Assembly (NCBI RefSeq): GCF_024586455.1
Contig: NC_065921.1
Location: 1,488,001-1,552,000, forward strand
Direction: 5' to 3'
Length of the DNA: 64,000 nucleotides
From: Bactrocera neohumeralis
Lineage: Eukaryota > Arthropoda > Insecta > Diptera > Tephritidae
A program made the translations under genes and the position numbers. The notes beneath the pieces are model-generated. The model was given only the letters and a program-made list of their open reading frames with translations, was not told where the DNA came from and searched no databases. Below, in pieces: positions 43,883-58,200 of the stretch (position 1 is the first letter of the stretch; the number at the start of each line of letters is the position of its first letter).

Positions 43883-46281
43883 TCATGTCATATAGCGCAT
43901 TATTTCACGCAACGCGTAAAGCAGTTCGGCCTGGTTGCGGGCCTCCATTATCATCAGATTAACATGGACCTGCAGATAGATAAAATTATTTGAATGGTAA
44001 TGAATATACTGTAAATAATGATATATGTATGTATGTTATAAATCATAAAATATATGTCCATAATCCAACGATGAATTCCGATCGGATCGACCCTAGCGCA
44101 CTTACGTCTTTTTATTATTCCACAACCGTTAATTTAATGAAATATTATGACTTTAAATACATTTTGAATATTTTCTCACCTTTTCACTGTCTTGCAGTTC
44201 GACAAGTATACTGTCATAGTCCTTTGTGGTAATCCTTTCTGGGAAGCAGCAGGCTGTTTTTATGAACATTTTTAAAGGCCGATCCAATAACTGTTAATTA
44301 GTTTATAAAAAAAAATATTATCTAAGCTGAAATTAACTTGAAAACATGTGTACGCGTATAAAGTACAACCATGAATACACAATTACGTAATAGTAGTTAC
44401 ATGCGATAATTTTGAACTTTCTTTCGGTGCAATCATATATTTGTATTTATTTATTTGTGTGCGTGTGTTTGGTGAATCCATTTAAATTTTTGCTAAACTC
44501 TAAGTAACCCGTTTGGAAGACAATAAAAAAAAATTTCAAGAAGCAGTTAAATTCAATTATTAACTCAGTTAAACAAATAAAAGCTGAAAAGAGATATTGT
44601 TTATACACACTGTTATCGAACGGCAGCTGAACGCGCGCAATTACAGAGGAGTCATAGGGGTGTAGTTAGTAACATACATATATACATACATACGTGAAAA
44701 CAAACAAAGTATCTCGGCAAATACATTAAAACCTAACTGATTTTGTTTAATTCCTCAATCTGTTAAATTCTTAAAATCATTCGAATATTTTTCTTCGGTT
44801 AATAGCTCGCCAATTTCTTACAAACAAATCGCAATACCATTGCGTGCGATTAAAAGCAGATGCTCCACCAACACCGTGCAAACCAAGCACTGCACACATA
44901 CACACATAAAACATTAAATTTGTTGCATTTGTATTGTAGAACGGAAAAAAAGTTCGGATACACACGTACGCATTTATTCACCTGATTCACTTCACCGTAA
45001 TCGTAATCGTCATGGCGTATACCGTAGATGCACTGAATGTAATTCCATATGGCCCGACGGAATTTCGACGTGTCCACATTGCGGTAGCCGCCCATGGTGA
45101 AGTACGTCAGATTGTAGGCGGCACGAAATTTTTGATCCAAAAGAGTACCAACATCGCTGTACAGACTGTGGCGAAGAATAAAATTTCGATTTTTGCTTAG
45201 AACGAGTTAAGAATCTTGACGCATGCATGTCTTACCCATTTACCAACGAATAGCCGTGATCGTCCCACGAGTAGTCTTGAACACGGAAGGTGGAGGGTAT
45301 ATTTTCGGCACCACGACGCGCAAAATCCTGATATGTGAAGGTGGGATCCTCGATGTAGTGTGAGATGATTGGCGGTACTTCGATGGCGGCTTCGAGAGCG
45401 GCTGCAGGTAATTCGGCGGTTTGCATCTCAACGCTCTTAAAACGGTTACTCAGTTCTGCTTCGCTGCACTCGTCATGTTTTTGTGAGAGCACTTTCATGC
45501 GTTCAACCAGCGCCTCTACCGGCACATTTGGTTGGGGCGAGCCGGAAGCTGTTTTAAATTAAATTGAAAATATGAGCTATGTTCATATGGATAAGCCGCC
45601 TTACTTATGCTTACGAGTATGTTTAGCGACGCCATTGCTGGTTGCGCCATGTGTGGTGATGTCAGTGGGCATAGATGGGCTGCCGCTTATATTTGGCACG
45701 TTATTATTATTATACATCTGATGATTACTATGGTCTAGAACGTTGTTGTTGTTGTTGATTGTTATCTCACTTAGGACCGCCTTTGGTTGTTGTGGTATTT
45801 GTTGTTGCAACGGTGGCAGCGGTAGGTTCGTCGACAATTGCTGCTGGGCGGCGGACAATAGTGCCGGAGCAGTCTTTAATTTAGGACTAGACAGACCATC
45901 CAGTTTTTGTGTGAGACCGCAGGAGAATACAAATGAAGATAGCGAATGAAAATGCGAGAGCAGAACCATTGCATGCACCACTTCGGACAGCGACCAGCTG
46001 TTTTTGCCTTTCGTTAGACCCTGCGGAGGAATCAACGTTAAAGTTACATTGAGATTTACTGTGAGGCATGCCCTCTACCGCGCGAAATTCAAACTCACCT
46101 CGATGTGTTCTTTGCGTAGGAGCCACGGTCGATGGGCTAGTATTTTATTTATATCATATATGGCACGTAATTTTGATGGGATATAATCTAAGCCATTCAG
46201 CCACTCGGCCTTGCCGCCCTGATTGATGAACTTCTTCTCGTACATTTTCACAAGGTATGGGCATTGATGCCGGGCTGCAGC
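43883..46281 (-). CDS. Sesn: Sesn coding exons 2-7 of those seen (most of the protein)
   Basis: Six clustered exons with short introns carry everything after the first 55 residues. Exon 46020-45615 uses a gtaagc donor inside a CGT codon, which is the only phase that fits the next exon. A second gtaagg donor a few bases downstream would break the frame. The Gln/Asn-rich stretch in this exon sits in the flexible linker between the two lobes and varies between species. Confidence 0.92.
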
Positions 46282-49200
46282 CTAGAAAAAAAGAGGAATA
46301 ACGGTTTATATTTTATTTAATATTAACAATGAACACAATTGATTGATCAATGACAGCTACATACATACATATGTATATCATATAGTAGTCCGATCTGAAC
46401 AATTTGTTCGAAGGTCATAGCGTTGTCTTGGACAATAATCTATGTCAAATAAGATATCGTGTTCAATAAAAAAATGTTTACCATGCTACAAGGACTTGAG
46501 TTTGATTTGATAGTTTGTATGATTCCGACAATTGAGCAGTTTCTTGTGGAAAAAGGCCACTGGTCAGTTATATTAGGCTGTCAAAAAAGTCTTGCGGTAT
46601 TTTCGCTAGTTGTCGCTGAAAGCGCGTAGTTCTAGTTTTATTCGTCACATCGGGTCATGCTATATCTTTTTGGAAAGCTCATTTCACGCGCTAACACGTG
46701 TTTGATTGATTGTCGTTTCTTTTAAGTCGTTCGTGAGTTATAGCGTCGCAAACATGGAGCAAAATAAAGAGAAAATACGGCATATTTTACAGTACTACTG
46801 CGATAAAGGCAAAAATGCATCTCCAGCCGCCAATAAAATTTGTGCAGTTTATGGACCCGATACAGTTTCCATTTCCACCGCACAACGATGGTTTCAACGT
46901 TTTCGTTCTGGTGTAGAGGTGGTCGAAGATGCGCCACGCTCCGGAAGGCCTGTCGTCGAAAATTGCGATAAAATCGCTGAATTGGTCGAAAGAGACCGGC
47001 ATAGTAGCAGCCGTAGCATCAGTCAAGAGCTGGGCATGAGTCATCAAAAATTCATTTCAATTTCAATAAAAACAAAATAAAAAATTCAATAAACATACCG
47101 CAAGACTATTTTGACAACCTTATATTTAAATAGTTTATAGGGTCTCCGATATTTCCCTTCAAGTGGTACCAACTTAATGGCAAACAAAAAATAGATACCT
47201 GGTTTGGGAGCAAGTGAACATCCGTATGTCTAACAAAATGTCACATGCATGCGTATACTCGTACATATATAATATTGGTGTTAGGGGAAGATACTAAGTG
47301 ATATTATTTGGTATCAGGCAACACTCAGTGTCAGTCGGAGTTTCATGAAATTCTTTTTCAGCATGCGGGTTTGAAATATTATAGAAAGCCAGTACTGTCA
47401 TCCAGCCAATAAGTTTTACCAAAAATTTATTTTCAGGAGAAATGTATTCCGTGCGTCGAAAGATATTTTCACGTAATTTCTTCTCGCCTTCCTAAAAACC
47501 CAAATAGCCATTGCATGACATGTCAGCAATAAATTTTTCGCTGCACTTAAATAGCCAAAAAATAATCATGCAGGAATGAGTGCGTTACATTTCGAGAACA
47601 ACAGATGAGCATCACTAACCTGAAAACAAGTATGTATCTCAAGAGCTAAAGATTCAAAGACAAAGACGTTTGAAGAGCAATCGCACAAGCAAATAAACGT
47701 TTGCAATTACAACTGATTTATTGTATAGCGTGGATTATTTGGGTTAATTTGCTGAAAACTCGTGCCATCAAACGGATAATTTTTAAGAAATAAAATTCAA
47801 TTTTTAATGCTAAACTAAATTGGAATGCATGAGTGTGTCGCGTCGTCGAAAATATGTTTGAAAAGCCGCGAGAATTAAAAAAACAAGGTACCTGACATCA
47901 ATACATACATATGTATGTATGTATGTACATTTGTGTCTATGATGTGTGGTCCTATTGCATTTGCACATTTGCACAGATGCGTGCCGTTTTGGCTGGTTTT
48001 GGCTGCCCCTTCAACTGGATGTGCGATGCAGTTGCGTGTAGCCATATGCAAATGACAGCGAGTGCAATGAATGTGCAAATGAAAAGCTCACTCATTTTAG
48101 TGCGTAACGCATCGTTAAAAAATTACGAGGAAAACAGCGCACACCTCTGACTCATTTCTACCCATTATACACGGTGCTCAATACCCGATCTCTTGTTGAA
48201 GATGCCGTTTTATGAAATCATTTTCTTCTAACTGAAACCTTTTTTTTCGTTTTCAAAACTTTTTTACTCGATTGCGCCACAAAGGAATTCATATATGGAA
48301 TGTTTGGTATGAGCTATAGTTCATAGAAATAATGTAATATCGGAAGAAATTGTTCAGATCGGCTCACTATAGCATATAGCTGCCATACAAACCGAACGAT
48401 CGCAATCAAGGGCTTGTCTGGAAAACTTTCGCATTCGACGTGGTATCTTCACGAAATTTGACATGGATTACTGCATAAGGTAATGATATAATCTAGAAAA
48501 AAATTGTTCAGATCGGATTACTATGGCATATAACTTCCATACAAACTGAACAAATAGTTACTAAAAGAAATGCACCTGTGAAGGGTATATTAACTTCAGT
48601 GCAGCCGAAGTTAACGTTTTTTCTTGTTTTCTATATAATTATGATAAACTTAAGTACATATATGTATGTACGCATTTGAAATCATCGTTGGGATCTGAAA
48701 TTAGAGGAGGTACCACATGAACAGTTCGCCAGAATCTTTACCTCGCTACGACGGCTACTGCTGCTTGTTTTGCTCTACAAAATTCAAATCGCGTTATTGT
48801 TTTGTTTATCCGTACGATTGTCTCTCTTTATATAAAATATGTATGTTATACGCATTATGTATGTATTTTATTAATTCATATATTATTATTTTTAAAAAAC
48901 TTGTGTGCGCGTTCAAGCCAAACAGCAAATGTAAATACATATTTACAAGCACACATATACAATTTATATATGTATGCATGTATATAATAGTGTACATCTG
49001 CGTGGTACATACATATGTACATAGATATGCTTCGTTGCCAAGTTCCTCATTAAAATGCAACAACAAAAATGTGAATAATATGTTAGATCAGCTATAATTC
49101 GAGCGGCTTCAACAATACAATAACAACGTACATACATTGACAATCAGCTCATTAGCATTCCCAATATAACTACATACTACATATGTTATTTTATTTTTAT

Positions 49201-52200
49201 TTATAAAATTTATAATTATATTAAAGTACATACATATTATATAGACCGTTCTGTTTCCTTTGTCATATTTTTCTAACACACAAGAACCTGAGTAAGCTAA
49301 GTTTCCGGTATGTAATTTATGTTTTTTTCTTGGATAGAATTTTTCTAAGGTTATCCCACAATTTACGATGACATATAGCATCTTTATTCACACATAAAAA
49401 TAAGAAAAATTGATGGAAACCTTAAGCTCTGGTGAATAACTCAGCAGCAGGATTTTAAACTGGGATTGGTTAATTTCCATAGCACTGCCGTGTACGATGG
49501 AGATGGTTCTTAATTACAGAAATACATGTTGTCTTATTTTGCTAGATAAAAGTTACACAGGTTCCTTGGTAGTCATTATAAACAATAAGCCATATAAGAA
49601 TTCCTTCGTTCTGTAATCGCCAAGGCAATAAATAGAACAGATCATATACACGCATACAGACAGATCATATGCAAACGTACATGTATGTATGTACGCTCGG
49701 CATTCCGGCTTGTGTAAATGCTCGAGTTGTGACGAATAAAATTTGATGGGCATTAGCTTAGGTTAGATACGAGATATATATTTGAAAATCGGTTTTTAGC
49801 CATCATCAAACAAAAGCCACACTACAGATGAGTATTTACTGGAACAGCTTGGTAACTACTGTGGTTACTTATACGCACTATCATACAATTTACTAAGGCG
49901 ACGTGTTGTTTGAGTTCTTAGATATCGTATTAATGAAATACTTACATAAATATGTACATATATTATCTAAATATTACATCATTTGACAAATAAATATATT
50001 TTTCCATATGAGTCGTTACATGTTTATCATCAACTTTTCCAAAAGAATCCTAAATACTTTTCGTTTTTTTTTTAACACATTTAGTTGAATAAATGTGTGT
50101 ATGTGTGTATATGCATATAGCTAAATGATGATGCTTCTGTGCACAAACAATAGCCACAATTGTAGCCAAGCAGTCTCATAGGACAAAAATTTGCATTCGA
50201 ACAAAGAGAAATAAACAAGCTACACATTCGCCTGCTGTAAATGTTGATCTGCTTTCTGTGCCAAATTTATTTTGCTTTGCTTTTGTTGTTGCTGCAGTGT
50301 GTGAGTAAGTAAAAGTGGCAAGCAACAGCACGGTTTATTCACACATGTTGACACTGTGGCTGACATGCCAAATAGCTGAGATGCACAAATGAATACTCAG
50401 CGCATGAAAAATAAAAAAATACAATGGCGGGTTTTGTTGTTGGTGCTGTTGCAGTGAGCTGTCAAGTTATTGCTTTTATTTGTTTCGTGCTTAGGTTTTG
50501 TTGTTGTTTGTTTTAAAAGCTATTTCGGCTGACTCTAACCGTTGCTCTGCTCGTGTCGCTCATTGCATCTAGCGAGCGTTGTCGCCAGCGTGGAGCGTTT
50601 CGGTTGGAATCTTTGTAAATGTTGTTTCTGCTGTTGTTGTTGATAGCATTAGCGATTCGATGGGCCGCCGTTGACCGCCACATAGAGCAGATGTCTTATG
50701 TTTACAATTAAGCAACACGAGTATTAGGAAAACAAAAATAACAACATCTAATGTGCTAACTTACGTTTCCTATCTAAGCTTAAAATCGTTTGTATGCACA
50801 AAAACAAACCACATTGTACATAAGTACGTACATACATACTTGTATGTAGTACAAAAACCACGTACGAATAATGCAAAAGTCAATCTAAGAGTGAGTGGCA
50901 ATACAAGCATCTACTGGCTGAAATCGCACTAGTTAGGAAAATATCCGTTTTATATCATCTAAATATTTATTGCACTTCATATTTTTATACCCTGAACAGG
51001 GTATATTAAGTTTGTCACGAAGTTTGTAACACCCAGCAGGAAGCGTCGGAGACCCTATAAAGTATAAGTATACTTATATGAATGATCAGTATATTGAGCT
51101 GAGTCGATTTAGCCATGTCCGTCCGTCTGTCTGTATATATACGAACTAGTCCCTCAGTTTTTAAGATATCGTTTTGAAATTTTGCGAACGTCATTTTCTC
51201 TTCAAGATGCTGCTCACCACTATAACATATAGCTGCCACACAACCTGAACGATCGGAATCAAGGTCTTCTTCACAAAAGTTGGCAAAGGTTAGTTTCTAA
51301 GATAATAATGTAATCTCCGAAGCTGCCATACAAACCGAACGATCGGAATCAAGGGCTTGTATAGAAACCTTTCACATTTGACGTGGTATCTTCACGAAAT
51401 TTGACATGAATTACTGCTTAAGGTAATAATATAATCTCCGGATTACTATAGCATATAGCTTCCATACAAACTGAACGCATAGTTACTAAAAGAAATGCAC
51501 TGTGAAGGGTAACAACATTTTGTAGTTTTTCTTAACTTTAAGGGGGAGGGGGTAAGGTTTGACAACTTTTTTTTTCCATTTTTTTTAATTTTTTTTTTCT
51601 GAACCATCAACATCTCAAGAATATTGTGTTAAAGTTTTAGGTCATTCGGAGAAAAACTAACGAAGTTACAGCAGGTTGAATAACGGTACCTCTAACTACC
51701 TGCGCTGAGTGTACAAAACTTTGAATCGATTTTCCCAAATATGTCATTTTTAAAGTCGGTGACCAGCCTACAGAAAAAACTACTGCATCGATCGTTTGAA
51801 AATTTTGTACAAATATTCTACATATATATACATAGCTCTCGAATGACGTCGAGTTTTTCCAAAAATTTTTATTTCTAAGAATTTTACAATAACAAATAGG
51901 ACGATTTTTTCGTCCAAAATCGCCATTTTGGCTTGAAAATGGTACCGAAAATTGAAAAATTGGAAGATTAAAAAAAAACTCGACGTCAATTGAAAGATAA
52001 ACTAACAAACTAAAGAAAGCATTTTCACTTTTTGGTTTCAGATGACCCAGTGATGCTGTAGGCTGGTCACCGCACAACAACTTTTTTTCGAAGTGCCTGC
52101 AGAGATCGACGATAAATCCGTTATTCCTCGCAATTTTTCGATAAAACTTTTTTTAAGTATCCTTCAAATGTTGTACTTTCATATAATAATATGTAAAATA

Positions 52201-55200
52201 AACCTACACCAATAATTTTTTCTAAAAAAATTCACGAAAAAAGGTCTTTTTTCGACGAAACAAACCTTACCCCCCCCTTAAAGGTAAGGTTGACTTTTGA
52301 AACATTTGAGGTTGATTGGGTAAATATTTACGGCTCATATGGAACTAGTAAGAGACTGACATATTTCTGACGATAATATGACTGCAAAAATATCAGTTGC
52401 TTGTATGAAAATATACTTCCGAACGACCAGTTGGATGTTCGATTCGTTACAGTTGTATAGTGTATATGGTTATAACAAGTGGATTTCTCTGCGGGGCAAG
52501 CGAATGAGTTTGTGTGAGCGTGTGTGTAAGTAGGCTAGTGCAGCGCAGATGTAGAGTCGCCGCTACTTTTAATGTTGATTTCTAAATTATCACAAGTTTC
52601 TATAAATAGCTTTATATACGCACATACATACGTATACCATATATGCATGTATATATATACTTACAAATATGTGTAGCAACAACAGATGTACCGCTATACT
52701 AGTGGCCATGTGTATGTACTTGTATATGTATGCATGAGGAAATGGGGCCAATGAATGAGTGGGCAGAACAAATGTTTTATTTTAGTTATCAGAATGAACT
52801 TTTCGAAATAAAGAAATGTGTACAAAATAAGTATGGGTAACGCCGAGACATAAATCAGGTTCGCCTCCACGCGGTGCATCTTGGGTAACGCTAAATGACC
52901 TGCGACCTCACGGCCTCGTAGAACTCATACGGACTATTAGGTTATGCTGAAGACATAACCCCATAAGAGCGGGCGTCAGCCCTCGCCTTGGCCTCAAAAC
53001 TGAGACAATGTAAGACCGTGAAAGCCGTCTACCTTTCCGGGAGGTGGATAGCGGCTCTGAGTGGGGATCTTTATAACATGGAAACTAATATATGTACAAA
53101 ATGTGACGTGGGAGGAAGTTGGTGGAAATGGACTTCGACGAAAAGATGAGGTAAGAAAAGGGCTGATCGGCTGTGATGTAAACAGTGTGGGATCGAGCAA
53201 ATTCCAATCTACTTTAAAATGACAGAGGTCGCAGCAGCAGAAAGCCTCCCTCAATAATAAGCCATGGACAGGAGCGGTATCAACGTTTATCGAAATCGCC
53301 GAACGTGCTGCATCTACTGAACTCAGGTAGCGCAGTATGGGAGAAAATGGAAATCTCTCGCGATGATTGGAAGCGTGATAGATTCATATTTGCACAGCCA
53401 CTATGCTCAAACTCGTGTCTGGCTCCCTACTGAAGCCTCCTCTCGTGAGGGAATTAAGAAGATGCTGCGGTGCCACAATTCTTCGCTACCCACTCATGAC
53501 TGGAGAGTGTTGAGGAACCATATCGGCAAGCGCAGATTCTTTCAAATAAAAAGTCGGTTAGAGCTGAAGGTGGATTGTCGAACGACGGATCCGTAGCTGA
53601 GAAGAAACGATATTTATAGCTTAAAGACAAAGAGCCATAGGTATACAGAACAAGACAAGCAAGTCGGTCTTAAATGAACTTAACGTTTTTCTTTTACCAC
53701 ATTTTAGCAAAGTCACAACCAAACTAGGACGGAGCCGGGCAATGAACTCAAAGCTAGTCAAGGAGTGTATTACTTCGCTATCTGTGACATCAAGTTAATC
53801 CCATATTAAAGTTGGCCTGTTGTCTGACCATAGCGGGATCGTCGGAAACTATAAATCTATAGAAAATCCATGGAATAACTAGCTTTTAGCAAGATTCACA
53901 TGACCATTATGATAGGTGTCCTAACTGGACATTGTCCTATTGGCACTCACGCGCTAAGGCTAAAGATTTTGAAGGACGTAACTTGTCAAAGTTGCAGGGA
54001 GGAAGATGAGCTGGAAACATCTAAACACTTTCATCTTCACTGTGCAACTGTCGCCAGACTAAGGTTGAAGTTAAAATGAATAGATTAAATAATTATAGAA
54101 AATACGATAACGGATAAATGAAGAACAGCTGACTTATTACAATATTGCCCAAATTACCATTTTCTCACTATGATATGTACCTTACAAGCCACATTAAATG
54201 AGTGCCCTTACTAATTTTGATGTTTACGAATTTGTGTGTACAGTAGAAAACTATAAAAACTACAATAAACACAGGAAGGTGGCCGAACTTAACAGTGAAC
54301 GACCTCTAAGCCAATTGACGATGTTGTTATTGTTGTTGTTCGCTATTTGCTTGTCCGCTTGATTAACCGACTGGGACTTTGTTGTGATGGAGGCCGCTGC
54401 TGTTGCCAGCTGTGTAAAGTAATTGTAAGCAACAAAATAACAAAATAACTCAAGTGAAAAAGCAATAAAAGAAATACAAAAACAAGTAGGAAAGCGCAAA
54501 GTTCGGCTGCAACCGAACATGTCATACCCTTTGAACTTGCAAAAATCAAAGCCAGGGAAATACATTATGGTGCAAATCGTCAACCAGAGGATCGGAATCC
54601 AAGCAATTATATATACGGTTGATCTTCCTTAACTCGAATCACCATAATAAACAAAAAAACTTCGAGCTAGAGAAATTTCGAGTTATGGAAGGGAAATTTT
54701 ATCAAATTTGACTTATATTGCCAATTCAAAAGTTCGATTTATCGAAGTTCGAGTTATGTAAATTCAATTATATATATTCAATGATGTTTTGTGGTCGTGG
54801 CCATTGTCCGATTACGCATCATAACGAAGACATAATTTTTCTTTATATCAGGGAACATACAAGTATGTACCTAGTTTATATAATAATTTTTACTCAAGTT
54901 ACGGACGGATTGATTATATACATAATCATGTAAATATATATTGTACATAGATATGTGTATATAACCATATATATATGTACTTATATCTATTTCGCTTAGC
55001 TTCAGCTGATACGTACAAGCGTTAGGTGAACAAAACGATTATACTCTGTAGCAACAGGTTGCTAGAGTATAATAAAGAAAAGTAAAGAAGAAAAGCTAGA
55101 AAACAACAAAACAGTGTGTGTACATCTGTAAGTAGTTACAGTAAACTTAAGTGATAACAAGCGTGCTCGTTTTAAAAACGGCGGGGGATAGCGCACAACA

Positions 55201-58200
55201 ACTTGTTAGCACAACTCAACTTCAGTATTACAATATTCGAAGCAAAAGCAGTGTGCGAATGGCTAAGTACATATTTGTTTTCAGATAAGTAAACTTACAA
55301 CAACCACGTAGTAAAACCACTTGCGACCGGCATATCCTGGCAAAAGTCAAAGTTGTCGTAAACACCACAGATTCTAACTAGTGTTTTTTTTTTTTTAAAG
55401 AGCATAGTTACGCTTCGGCGCAGTATTTTTCCAAAAGCAAAACATGGAATTCGTGTACAAAATTAAAAAATTTCGCTGGAATATAAGTTGAACTAGTCAT
55501 ATACATACATATTTATTTGAAGTATGAAAGCTCTCAACTGAAACTTGGTAAAAAAAATACAAGATGTTCTTATAGAAAAATGACAGCTGCTTGACTAGTC
55601 CTAGTTTTAAACTAGTACGTTTCAATGAAGAGGGAAATAGTGCAAAAAACAAAATGAAACACGACTTGTTACAGAAGTGAAGTACTTACTTGACATTATC
55701 ACTTATCAGTATTTTTGTTGCCATTTTCCGCACGCTTGTTTCGCCTTTTGTGCTGTTGTTTATATTTACTAAACGTTGTCATTGTAGTTGTAATTATTTA
55801 CACTGTATTTTCGTTACATCGCAGTGGAGTCTGTCGCAAGCGCTGGGTAAATGATATTGTTGTGATATATTTATCTTTGCAACAGCAATCGCAACGCTGG
55901 TGTACCGTGATGCAAGTACATACATATGTATGTATGTACATGCGTTTTTACATTAGTAATATCAATAAATGTATTGATTTCGCCTCAATTAATTGCAGAT
56001 ACGAAAGAAACATTCACTTGTTGTTGATAAATAATTCAAATGTGCAACCACATGCCATAACTCAATTATATAATTATTGTCACATTGATGGATGAAGCGG
56101 TCTAGCTCAAGATCAGCCACATCATTAAATATTTTAAGGCTATGCACAATTATACCGATTTGTGTAGGTGAGCATTACTTACGCAAACCACAGAATTTTC
56201 ATTTCTTTATTAATATGTATACCCCTCTACTACATACATATGTAGAGCTAAAATGCGTATTTACAGTGGCGATAAAAATTCAGAAATCGTAGAATAAATG
56301 AGATAGATATGATCTTATGTTTTTATGTCCAGAGTTTAATATGTACATATGTATGTATGTATGTATGTATGTAAGTAACAAAAAAGTTGCCAGACTAGAA
56401 CTTGCTTTTAGTCAGTTTGTATAGCAGCTATATGGTAAAGTGGTCCGAACTGTACAAGATGGTACATTTGGGGATTGTAGCATTGCGTGAGACAATATAA
56501 TCTCTGGCAAGTTCCGTGAAGATGTCTTGTCAAGTAAAAAACATTTTCATACAAGAACTTGATTTTGTTCGTTCACTTTGTTTGTCAGCTATATACTAAA
56601 GAGGTCCTATGTAAGCAGCTTCGCGGGAGGATAAAGACATGTGCAAAATTTCAGATGATTGCTTCTATGTTGCTAAACCCCAAAAAGCGTAATAATATTT
56701 GCTTCTGTCTCCATTTCTTCCGTCATTTCCATTAATGCTCCGAGTTTCTGGTGTAAAGTATTCTATTGAAAGTATGCGTAGTGATATACCTTCATGTAAA
56801 TGTTATGCACCAATTTTGGTCCTTATCGGCTATAATCGTTTAGACAAGCAGTGTCATTCTAAGTTAACACACTCTTGGTAGATACGTTCACCGTGAGAAT
56901 TGTCACAGCAAAGCATGAAATGGTGAAATACAAGGTAAGCAGCAAATTCGATTGACTGACTTTATAAACATATTAGACGGCGGATTCGCCTCCATTTTTT
57001 CAAAAAGTTGCAAATTATACAACCTCTATATATGGTATAATCTTTTTGATTAGTGTCTGGTGTTATATTGGCTATCATTTAAACGTCTTATGTTTGGAGT
57101 ATAAAAAGATAAAAGTGAGAAGGGAAATGTAATACGAATATGCGAAGGTTTTAAATTTAAAAGAACTTTCGATAGACGCTGGTTTTGCCTTCTATAGCTG
57201 ACGTTCAATTTAATATTTGATAAGGTTTTACACAAAATTAATGCAAGGCTTAAAATTGTTCCACTATTAACAATTCCGCTTTTCGGATGAAATCGGAACG
57301 CAAACCACAATAAAGAAAAGAAGACATACTTATATACATACATTCGTGTATACCGATTGCAAGGTAAGATCATAATTACATAATACACGCATTACATTAC
57401 ATTATTTTTGATTCATATGGCTTAACAAATACTACATATGTATGTATGTATGTATGTATGTATGCATAATGAAGTGCAAAATATGACTGACTACTAATTT
57501 ATTGTTTTTGAATTATCTTGTGGCTAATGAAAACCACAATTACAGGCACACTTCCATCCCATGCATAAAAATGCAATGAATCATTGGACCGTATTTTTTC
57601 AAAGATGCTGTTGGACAACGTTACGGTGAATGGCGATCATATTTATTTAACGCCTTTAGTATCAAAGAAATTTACTTTTCATTTTTCTATTAGAAATTCA
57701 TAATTATTTATTGCGTTTTACTATCATTATTACTGTTATTATTATTATTTTGCATTGAAATTCTTCGCCAACAAATTTGCAATGCAAATCATATTATTTG
57801 TTTATTGTTATTCAATGTTGTTGCTTTTGTGGTATGCAAATGATGTTGTCCTTATAATATATAGACGACATCTGATTTACACCAGTTGATCTACTCAAAA
57901 TGCATTGAAATCGTAATACAATACTATTTCTATTTGATTAACATCTCACAGGCAGACATACACACATACATATGTACGGACTTCAGAAATTTCTGTTTGT
58001 ATGCTAGAACACTAGTCAGGAAAATCGCTAGCATACAAACAGAAATTTCCGAAGTCCGAATATTGGTTATACGGCCTTTTACCTTATTTGACCAACAATT
58101 TCAAGCACAATCCATTAAATTAAGTAAGTATTTACTTGTAAATAGGTGCATTACTTTACGTTCTTTGATCATATTAAGCTCTCACTAAGCGTCGGCAATG

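Larger units (their letters stand above)
46383..47190 (-). repeat. DINE-like repeat (family 1), split by a mariner insertion
   Basis: The left part (46383-46570) matches the reverse complement of the family-1 body ('agtccgatctgaacaattt', 'acaaggacttgag'). The right part (47125-47190) matches the family 5' region in reverse ('agggtctccgat...cttc'). The two halves resume on each side of the element at 46573-47122. Confidence 0.55.

Noticed and set aside
45598..45612. Downstream gtaagg donor for the Sesn exon ending near 45600
   Set aside because: It would put the next exon out of frame. The gtaagc donor after 45615 keeps the sestrin frame.
48717..49097. 126-residue open frame beginning MNSSPESLPRYDGYC
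   Set aside because: The start looks gene-like, but after about 40 residues it runs into tacatatgta repeat translation. There is no family match and no donor at the change.
50560..50700. Possible alternative first exon of Sesn on the minus strand (MLSTTTAETTF...)
   Set aside because: The frame stops after 26 codons, and no good donor in the right phase joins it to 46281.
55715..56095. 126-residue frame with a hydrophobic start
   Set aside because: It has no ATG at the start, is T-rich, and ends in repeat translation.
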